DNA of 64,000 nt from Pseudoips prasinana (lineage: Eukaryota; Arthropoda; Insecta; Lepidoptera; Nolidae), in NCBI GenBank assembly GCA_951640165.1, contig OX621237.1, positions 12,896,001 to 12,960,000 on the forward strand. Reading direction: 5' to 3'. Under the pieces are notes generated by a model. The model did no database searches. It was given only the letters and a program-made list of their open reading frames with translations, and was not told where the DNA came from. Made by a program: the position numbers and the translations under genes. The number at the start of each line of letters is the position of its first letter. The stretch's first letter is position 1. Shown here one piece after another: positions 56,230 to 64,000 of the stretch.

Positions 56230-57334
56230 ATGTCTTCACCTCCTAAAAACCCAGAAGATAACGTGGCAGCCGTCTCAGAGGCTGCAGATGAAGCAAAACC
56301 TCTACGGAAAAGATCTGCTTCTAATGATGACGACGACAAGCCTTATAAAAATATAAAACCTAATGAAGAACACAGCTCAGTGGTCGCTGCACATTATAAT
56401 CACTTAGAGGAAAAAGGATTACGAGAAAGATTTAACTCTCCCATATTTTACCTTAGAAATTTCAACAACTGGGTCAAAAGTGTACTTATACAAGAATATA
56501 CTGACAAAATCCGGGAAAAAGACTACGGACGATCTATGAGAGTACTGGATATTTGCTGCGGTAAAGGTGGAGATTTGAGCAAATGGCAAAAAGCCAGAGT
56601 GGAACACGTTGTATTCGCTGACATTGCCGAGGTCTCCGTGCAGCAGTGTCGCACTCGATATGACGACCTGCGCTCACGATGTGGGCGATTGTTCTCAGCT
56701 GAATTTATTGCAGCTGACTGCACCAAAGAAACGCTTAGAGATAAGTACAGAGATCCATCTATACACTTTGATGTAGTAAGCTGTCAATTTGGTTTACATT
56801 ACAGCTTTGAAAGCTTAGCTCAAGCACGGAGAATGTTGACTAATATATCTGAGTGCATCAAACCTGATGGATACTTTTTTGGAACAATTCCCAATGCATA
56901 TGAAATTGTATCCAGGGCTCGAAAATCTCCTGATGGGTCATTTGGTAATAGGATTTACAATATCAAATTGCTATTTGATTCTGAAAAAGGATATCCATTA
57001 TTTGGTGGGAAATATGATTTTCACCTGGAAGGAGTTGTAGATTGTCCTGAGTTTTTAGTTAATTTTCAGATGTTTACTAAATTAGCATCTGAGTTTGGTT
57101 TAGAATTAGTGTACAAAGCAGGATTTGCGGATTTCTATAAAGATCATTCAGTAAGGTACAAGCAGTTACTGCAAAAAATTATGTGCTTTGAAAGCTACCC
57201 TCCACCCCCTGGCAAGGAACTCATGGGGGATGAGGCAGAGTACAGTCATGCCAAAGACTTCTGGGAGAGTAAGGAAAACAAGACTGAGCGTGATCGAATT
57301 GGTACTATGAGTGTATGTGAATGGGAAGTAGCCA
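56230..57334 (+). CDS. RNMT: mRNA cap guanine-N7 methyltransferase, exon 1
   Basis: Transfers a methyl group from S-adenosylmethionine to N7 of the cap guanine of nuclear pre-mRNA. An acidic/basic low-complexity N-terminus (SEAADEAKPLRKRS, a likely nuclear signal) leads into the catalytic fold. FNSPIFYLRNFNNWVKSVLI, SAM motif I VLDICCGKGGDLSKW, the acidic VVFADIAEVSVQQC, the motif CQFGLHYSFES and FFGTIPN are all textbook for the family. The frame is open from an ATG at 56206 but the ATG at 56230 has the better context (A at -3); I prefer 56230. The exon ends at a consensus donor GCCA/GTGAGT at 57334 within EWEVA; the frame continues to a stop at 57373-57375 but those last 13 residues (SEYNTFSYNMKSK) are intronic and unlike the family. 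With exon 2 the protein is 404 residues. Confidence 0.93.
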
Positions 57335-57576
57335 GTGAGTATAACACATTTTCATACAATATGAAATCAAAATAATTAAACAGCTCTAAAATACATACAA
57401 AACTTGAAGAATTTTAGAACATTAGTTACCAAAATCTTTAAAAATCATTTTGCATCTATGATTATCTGATTGTCATTTAATTACACATGCATAACTTTTC
57501 GACTGATAGCATGCTAAAATATAGGAGATGTAAAACATTTGCAAATGTTTTACTATTAATATATAATAAATAACTT

Positions 57577-57772
57577 GGGACAACTAACTGCAATGTTATC
57601 CCAAACCAGGCTGAGCTTGTTCTATGGGAACAAGAGAATTGATATACATACTTATATGGAACATGGAACAAAATAGTCCTGCTGATTACAAACAATTTGT
57701 TCTGGGTGGAGGTCAAAACCAAGACCTCTGGCTGTCAGGCTCACAACCACTAGACCCAAGAGCCAGTCAAAT
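57577..57772 (-). mobile_element. SINE-C copy in the RNMT intron
   Basis: Reverse complement with tail block TATCCCAAACCAGGCTGAGC, degenerate B box (GGGTGGAGGTCAAAACCAAG) and head (TCACAACCACTAGACCCAAG). Confidence 0.45.
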
Positions 57773-57932
57773 AAATTGTATATAAATAAAATGAAAGTCA
57801 CATGACTATAATTAGAAACATACTAATATTATTCCTGGTCTGTAGTGTATGCATAAAACTCTTCTAAAATAGATCAACTTGGATTCTTAGAAGAATTATT
57901 CATATTTCTAATAACTATAATATTTTAATGTT

Positions 57933-58180
57933 TTTTTTAAAAGACAACACTCGCACTAGGGAATTTAACTCCTGTGTCACAGGGTACTTACATACATTAG
58001 ACATATAATATAATAAACAGTTTTATATTATATGTTTGTATAATATAAAACTGTTTATTATATTATATGTCTGTAAAGTACCACGCGTTACACAAATTAC
58101 ATCCAGACATTTATGGGTCACACAGATACTGGCCCAGCGCAAGGCTTGAACCCGCGGCACAAAGCTGTGAGGAGGCTTAC
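57933..58180 (-). mobile_element. SINE-B copy with inserted hairpin, in the RNMT intron
   Basis: Reverse SINE-B: ACAACACTCGCACTAGGGAA, GTGTCACAGGGTACTTACAT, then the 34-bp-arm hairpin at 57999-58072, then TTTATGGGTCACACAGATAC and the B box (GGCTTGAACCCGCGGCAC). The hairpin duplicates the internal ATAATATAATAAACAG region in inverted form. Confidence 0.65.
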
Positions 58181-58522
58181 TTAATAACTTTCTATTATTT
58201 AAGTAACATGGCACACATTTCAGATATAACAAAAAAATTGACAGCCATATTGTACCATGACTATCATGTAAGGGTTTTTATAATTGTAATTTTGCTCCAA
58301 TGCCAAATTATACATTGTGGGCAAATTAGTTAAATCTGTTCCCAAATAGAGCAACTGCAGCCACTCTTTGTAAATAGCTATTGAATTATGCTTCCCATCT
58401 TCATCCAGCAAATAGATAACTAAGATTTTGGATTAATGTAGACAGTATAGACAAATTGAGGGCCTCCTACATTCAGTTAAAGTTAGTGAAAAAGATTCAT
58501 ACTATTATTATTTGTTTTCCAG

Positions 58523-58632
58523 CAATTTACATGGCATTTGTCTTCAAAAAACTGAAGAGCACATGGGACTCCAATGGAAAGCCAGTATATACAAAATCTA
58601 AAGATGGGCAATCAGCAAATCAAAATGTATAA
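58523..58632 (+). CDS. RNMT: mRNA cap guanine-N7 methyltransferase, exon 2 (C-terminus)
   Basis: After the acceptor TTTGTTTTCCAG at 58522, two bases complete a Thr codon and the frame continues IYMAFVFKKLKSTWDSNGKP to a stop at 58630. Joined to exon 1 this reads EWEVAT-IYMAFVFKK, which matches the family C-terminus (EWEATSIYLVFAF in human RNMT, from memory). Phase is compatible (one base from exon 1, two from exon 2). The extra charged tail after FKK is specific to this lineage or unconserved. AATAAA signals at 58989 and 59112 could end the mRNA. Confidence 0.85.
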
Positions 58633-59658
58633 TAACACTACATAACTCGCCCAGCATTCAACAGTGGACTCTTAAGAAAATGTATTATGATATCAAAGGT
58701 CACTTATTGTCATCCACACTTCTGTGTTTTATAAAATATGAGATAATGTGCTTGAAAAAAAGGATATATTGCAGTTAACCTGAAGAAGCAGAGAACCAAT
58801 GTGTCTTGGTTTAGAAAACCTTAACTAGGGTATTTGTACCCAAAAACATTGAGTTATTTATTTATGTAAAAAGAAACATTCTAGATGGTTATATATGATT
58901 ATGATCTAGAACATAACAATAATTTATTATTAAACTTACCTTAGTGTTCTTATTGGCAACAGTTAAGCGATGAATTATTTTGTCATTTAATAAAAAATAA
59001 ATATATTTTCAGTGATTAAAAATTAAAAAAAAATGACTAGAACTGGCTTTGTCCAAAAATTATGAACTGTGGATTACATTTTTTTCTTTATATAGATCAT
59101 ATAAGAAATTGAATAAAGCAATATGGATATTTTTGTATTATATATTGTGGCTTGTTAATTTTTGTAAAGATAAATATTGTTAAACCTCTTAACAACTGCT
59201 CTCTGCAAGTGAATCTGAATGTTTGTCATTTGAGCTTTCATGGTCCCATTTCATACAAGAAAAATACTTAAACCTAAACTTAAATTCAGAATTATCTCAA
59301 CTCCAATAATGAAATCAATGAAGTTTACACAGGTTAAACTTCACCTGAAAACTGGGAAATCCTCAATCTAATAATTCCCTAAAGGATTGAACTAGCACCC
59401 TCCACCAATAAAGATGAGGTGCTCTGTTAGTTAAACTACAAAGAATGCAGACCGTCCAACATACTCAGTTATGAGTTTAGATTTATGCTTTGATTTGATG
59501 CCACTTTGTGTTAGCACTTGTATTGTATTACACAAAATTATATTTTATAATTATGATAGGTAAAACATGTTCTTTTAAATGATCAATTATAATCTGCGTT
59601 TTGAAGTTAAATATATAGATTTAATAAGCTAACTTTTCCTCAAAATAAGTTTTATGCA
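58633..59658 (+). other. RNMT 3' UTR and downstream sequence
   Basis: AATAAA at 58989 and 59112 are candidate poly(A) signals. A diverged tRNA-headed repeat in reverse orientation lies at about 59300-59460 (GGATTGAACTAGCACCCTCC). No other gene. Confidence 0.45.
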
Positions 59659-59927
59659 GGGTGTAACATAGATAGTGGAGAAAACTCGACAGATAAAGAA
59701 ATTAATAAAACCCAAAAAGTTCTTTGGGCCTTCAATACAAAATCTAGATGGCTGATTGACAGTTTTGTATGGGATGGCTTCCCATACAAAACTGTCAATC
59801 AGCCATCCAGATTTTTTTGCTTGATTTAGCTTGATTTCTGTATATTTTGCAAGTTGATGTTTTATATGCTGTTCTGTTTCATACGGACATTAAGCACTCT
59901 CAGTTGCATCCACTATTTACATTACTG
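59659..59927. mobile_element. MITE-like element with an inner hairpin
   Basis: Inverted ends GGGTGTAACATAGATAGTGG and CCACTATTTACATTAC bound about 270 bp. Inside, 59741-59774 and 59780-59813 form a hairpin with one mismatch in 34 bp (arm CTAGATGGCTGATTGACAGT). Related motifs occur near 1077 and 1680. Confidence 0.5.
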
Positions 59928-61070
59928 TCACTATTTATAAGCATAATTACTGTATAATTACCAATTCCCTAAATATTGGTAAAAATATCTTTAGGTCCCA
60001 AATATTTTGTTAAAATATCAAGAATGTAAGTAAAATCATGACCTGAATGTGATTAATTAAAATTGATATTTACTCTCAGTATTAAATAAAACACTGATAA
60101 ATCTTCCCTTCATATCAAACTATAATTGTTTAGAATTATTAATTGAGCATAAATGGGTAATAAATAAATATGAATTGGTTTGATCTAATTAAAATAATTA
60201 GTGATATTTTGAAGGCATTACTTATGTAGGTACTATAATTCTTAAATGTATTAATAATGTTTTCTATACCTACATGTAAAGATGTGAATATTGTTATAAC
60301 TAATAGATTATGATTGGTTAAACAATCTTCAACACTTACACTGATCATCATCTTGTCCCCAACTAATATGCTAGTGAGTATAGTTTCAGCACTTAGTCCC
60401 AATGTGGACCATTGTATGTGTGAAACTTACACTGATTTAAGATTCAAGTCTTATGTGTGAGATTACTGAGCTGAAATTAATAAATTTGTTTCGTAAAATT
60501 TCTTTTATTTTTCAATGATACTTGAAAGTTTCTTCATACATACTCATAGTAATACTTACAAAATAAATACTGTGGAGGTGCATGTCAGTTAGAGGGCTGC
60601 TTATAAAAATTTTATTAATTATTTGTTAAGGTTACATTTCTTATTTCCATTATAATTTATTAATTAATAATAATATTATCTCTCTATCAATCTAGGCCGA
60701 AAACTAATTTAAAACAAACTTTGTAGGATACATACTTTAATTAGATTGATTCATGTCCCATTCGTCAATAATTAGAGATAGCTGTGCCCCGCGTTAAATT
60801 TTATAAATTATTATAGCTCTTCCCCCATAGGTAATAGCGTGATAATATGTATATATTCATGCAAAATTTGTAGTAAATCCATGCAGTACTTTTTGAGTTT
60901 ATCCCGCACACACAAACAGACAAAAATTCTAAAAACTATATATTTGACTTCGATATCGATTGTAATCGATATCAAAAATATAGTTTTCATTAGTAGATCA
61001 CGCCCCAAGTAATCTTTTAAAAAAATATTCAATGTACAGTTTTGAATTTCCTACGATTTTATTATTACTA
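59928..61070. other. Non-coding sequence
   Basis: Contains a reverse Helitron-like fragment at about 60777-60910 (AGCTGTGCCCCGCGTTAAAT at its start). Also a hairpin near 60940-60985 centred on CGATATCGATTGTAATCGAT. The stretch at 60335-60430 is open on both strands and ends in a donor-like GTAAGT on the minus strand, but nothing identifies it. Confidence 0.4.
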
Positions 61071-62144
61071 CTCTTTTAAGAAAGTACCGGGAAAAGATCA
61101 ATAATATACAAAATGTTTGTTATTCATCCAAATTTATTTTATTACCTTCAAAGTATGCTCCTTCCGAAACGATACACTTACGCCAATGAATAATACATTC
61201 ACCAAAAAAAATTTTAAACGCTGCTTTCGGAATTGAGTTCAATTCTCGCCGCGAATTCTCCTTTATGTCTTCTACCGATTGAAAAAGGGTACCACGAAGT
61301 GGTAATTTGAGTTTAGGAAAAAGAAAGAAGTCAGCTGGAGCCATATCTGGTGAATATGGTGGTTGCTGGATGGTATTTGTTGAGTGTTTGGTCAAAAATT
61401 CGTTCACAATGATGGCCTTGTGCGAAGGCGCATTATCGTGGTGCAAGATCCAAGAATTTTCGTAAACCCACGTCTCGTCACCAGTAACAATGCGTTTCAT
61501 GAATGTTGGGTCGGAATTGACTCGTTCTACCATGTCCTCAGCGACTTTCATGCGATTGAGTTTTTGGAGAAAATTCAGATCTTTTGGGACTAGCCGAGCG
61601 GCAACATGTTTCATACTCAAATGATTAGTTAAAATGGTACGAATCGACTCGTGAGATACAGAAAGTTCGGCGGCTATCTCTCTCAGAGTTGAATGAGGAT
61701 TTTCAGTCTCTATTTCCTTCACTTTTGCGATGTTAACTTCAGTTGCAGACGTTGATGGCCTACCAGAGCGAGGCAAATCTTTCATCACATCTCGACCGCT
61801 TTTGAACGCTTTGAACCACTCATAAGCACGAGTTTTTGATAAAGTCTATTCACCGTAAGCCTTCTGTACCATTTTCAGTGACTCCGAACACGAAATTCCA
61901 TTAGCGATGCAAAATTTAAGACAAATTCTTTGTTTGATATTTTTATCCATTATGAAATTCGCAATACACACTATATATGATATTACTAAAACCAGCACTG
62001 TATTTAATATAAATAACAGATGCAACTCAAACTCCGCGCCAAAATGGAAAACAGTTGTGCCAATCTAACAACAACAAAAAAAAACCAAAATTTGAATTTG
62101 GTACCATAAATAAATCATCTATTCCCGATACTTTTTTAACTGAA
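61071..62144 (-). mobile_element. Second mariner, decayed
   Basis: Inverted ends (left CTCTTTTAAGAAAGTACCGG, right complement TTCAGTTAAAAAAGTATCGG) are flanked by TA at 61069-61070 and 62145-62146. 1074 bp, about 200 bp short of a full mariner. Confidence 0.8.
61120..61950 (-). pseudogene. Mariner transposase, inactivated
   Basis: Minus-strand transposase from an ATG at 61950 (MDKNIKQRICLKFCIANGIS). Two lesions: an in-frame TAG at 61846-61848, 34 codons in, and an internal deletion of roughly 80 residues between VTGDETWVYE and NSWILHHDNAPSH (junction near 61458/61459). The three catalytic Asp positions survive (GDETW, HHDNAPSH, APADFF; 34 residues between the last two). Different subfamily from the mariner at 54200, so unlikely to move that element's TIRs. 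Confidence 0.9.
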
Positions 62145-62595
62145 TATATGTCATTATAGATTAAGTGATGTAAATAGTGAAGTAATAAAACACAATATCG
62201 AATAGCAAATTTGATCTACCAATGTGTATCGTTCGTAGCTTAACACAGAGCGCTTTACCCGTTGGGAGACGGCGCTGGTTTGTTGGTTGGCCATTTTTTA
62301 GATTAGATTTACGCTTGCCTGCTTATGCTACTCCAGTGCCCCCCTTTTGTGCTATGCGCACCCTGGAAAGGCATCGTTACGCTGCCTCGAAAATGAAGTG
62401 AAATGTCGTCGTCAGATCTGAGCAGAGTGATAATAACTTTATAAACACGTGTTGTGGAATGGCTATATATTTGGCTTGGAAGCACTAATTTTATATATTA
62501 CTTATTTACAAAAATAAACTATTTTACGAACCAAAGTATTGATTTTGGTAACCTTAGGTATGTATGTTTATTTACATTGTATTTTATGTTTGTAA
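62145..62595. other. Non-coding sequence
   Basis: No gene or repeat recognised. Confidence 0.4.
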
Positions 62596-62785
62596 AGTCT
62601 ACGCCCATACTAAGTGAATCCCTGTATCGCGGGGTGCTTTACAAATACATAATAGACCGAGACAAAGTACACCCAGACTCCAAACAACTATTTATTGTTC
62701 ACACAAATAGCGGGAATCGAACCCGGAGCTCTTAAGTGCGAGGCGATTGTCTTAACCGCTTCGTCACACGTGGAGTCCTACATAA
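62596..62785 (-). mobile_element. SINE-B copy
   Basis: Reverse complement: GTCTACGCCCATACTAAGTG, GTATCGCGGGGTGCTTTACA, B box GCGGGAATCGAACCCGGAG and head GTCTTAACCGCTTCGTCACA. Confidence 0.7.
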
Positions 62786-64000
62786 CTAAGTATTTCAACT
62801 GATTCTCATAGTATTGTGATGAATAAGGAAATAATTATAGCCATCTTAATATATATATATTTTTCTGTCCAACCAGTTCCAAGCAAGAACGTTTTCCTTT
62901 TTGTCGTTATTTGAACAGTCAGGATAGGATACATATATATACACAAAAAAATACTTTAATTAAAATTTATAATCAATAGAAAACTTATATTTTTTTATAA
63001 AGGAAACAATACAATATAAGATCAAATTACAATAAGACCAAAAAGTTCCATTAGTTAGTAACGAGTATAAGACCTAAGACAAAAGTATTTTCTACATGAA
63101 CGTCTACCTATTATGATTTTTTTTCAAGTAAAGATGCCGAGTCAATTTTATTACTTATTTAATAGGATAATTACCTACTCTGGAAGCCTTGCCAATCGCT
63201 CACAAAGGCCGGTAAACAATCATAGGTTTGGTTTCGGTCGATTATATAATTATGTTATTTCAAGATTTTAGTCCAACCCACAAGGAAAACACAACTTGAT
63301 TTGTCGCCGAAACTGACAAGGATGAGGAAATAATTATTTTACTATCTATGTAAAGTATTATTCGAACATAAATTAATGTTCAATTCTAAACTACATAAGT
63401 TTTACATTGGTTGAAATAGTAACACTGTACGTAGGTACCTATCTATGAAACTGATTATATTAATGGGTAGATCTACGCGTTTTACCTGCGATATTTTTAT
63501 GGGTATCTATTTTTAATAACCAAATTTAACTTATCTGTTCTTTGTTTAAAAAAAGTGGTAGGTATCATGCATATTCTTATACCTACATATTCTAGGTACC
63601 TACTTGTTATTGCTCGGAGGTATGGACAGTCACAAGTTGTCAACCAACGATCGTTTGTAGCAAGCGGTATATTTATATACCTATCATATTTATTTAAGTA
63701 GATAAAGATATAGGTAATTTGGAGTATGATCCTATTTACTAAAGTTTCAGCTTGTTCATCGATCCAACGTCGCGCATCGTATACATGTTCTGTGGTATAT
63801 TTATTCTACATTAGCAAACCGGTGGGCGCGAGGGTAATCGTCCATAAAAATTAGAAGTTTCTTTAGTAAACTTCAGTGTGGCTTGTATTGTTACTTTATG
63901 TACCTATCGGTGTCGCGGGCGGTTAAATGGAGGACCTGAGTGTGCTGCTTTTGATGAAGACTCCTTATAATCCAACGAATGTATTCCTGTTTAAAAAATA
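62786..64000. other. AT-rich non-coding sequence
   Basis: No gene seen up to the window end; TAGGTACCTA-type motifs recur but form no clear element. Confidence 0.4.

Larger units (their letters stand above)
57335..58522 (+). other. RNMT intron
   Basis: Starts GTGAGT and ends in TATTATTTGTTTTCCAG. It holds a reverse SINE-C (57577-57772) and a reverse SINE-B (57933-58180). The SINE-B contains a perfect hairpin at 57999-58032/58039-58072. AATAAA at 57565 and 57785 could serve an intron-retained transcript. An antisense open segment at about 58316-58425 (blocks LDEDGKHNSIAIYKEWLQLL) is unexplained. Confidence 0.75.

Noticed and set aside
56206..57375. Intronless 389-residue RNMT
   Set aside because: The C-terminus does not fit the family and a perfect donor lies inside the last codons; the exon at 58523 restores the expected end in phase.
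60335..60430. Minus-strand exon ending in GTAAGT
   Set aside because: The plus strand is equally open, the donor-like CAGTGTAAGT also occurs just upstream, and no family is recognised.

Overview
This is an AT-rich, repeat-dense animal nuclear contig, almost certainly from a lepidopteran (moth or butterfly). There are no operons or ribosome binding sites. Coding sequence is sparse and at least one gene is spliced. Most of the window is interspersed repeats of lepidopteran character: tRNA-headed SINEs with A and B boxes, Helitron-like fragments ending in a GC hairpin plus CTAG, palindromic MITEs, CATC-associated repeats, CR1/L2-like and RTE-like LINE pieces, and mariner elements. The species cannot be fixed from this window.

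Layout. 1-11.8 kb is repeats only. 11.8-14.6 kb is a nested pair: a decayed RTE-like LINE split by a 5'-truncated LINE with an open reverse-transcriptase frame. 15-46 kb is repeat-rich intergenic or intronic DNA with five copies of one MITE, a tandem Helitron-like duplication, many near-perfect hairpins, and a few GC-rich islands that may be single exons of host genes. 46.3-46.9 kb is a CpG-rich, promoter-like block with a possible first exon. 47.7-50.8 kb is a CR1/L2-type LINE on the minus strand with a long open frame. 52.3-55.5 kb is the most notable region: an intact Fanzor (eukaryotic TnpB-like RNA-guided nuclease) in a short element with terminal inverted repeats, with a structurally intact DD34D mariner inserted into the Fanzor 5' flank. 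56.2-58.6 kb is the one clear host gene, mRNA cap guanine-N7 methyltransferase (RNMT), with two coding exons and a 1.19-kb intron. 61.1-62.1 kb is a dead mariner. The rest is AT-rich sequence with scattered SINEs.

How the parts relate. The Fanzor and mariner are independent mobile systems stacked by insertion: the mariner TIRs enclose only the mariner, while the Fanzor TIRs lie outside both. The Fanzor stop codon is about 80 bp from its element end. This is the layout expected if the guide-RNA scaffold spans the ORF 3' end and the element terminus and takes its guide from flanking DNA; a 10-bp self-complementary pairing supports but does not prove this. The RNMT open frame runs past a consensus donor into intron sequence; the family-typical C-terminus is restored by a separate exon 1.2 kb downstream. 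Repeat edges were placed by eye and are good to roughly 10-20 bp unless a target duplication fixes them.
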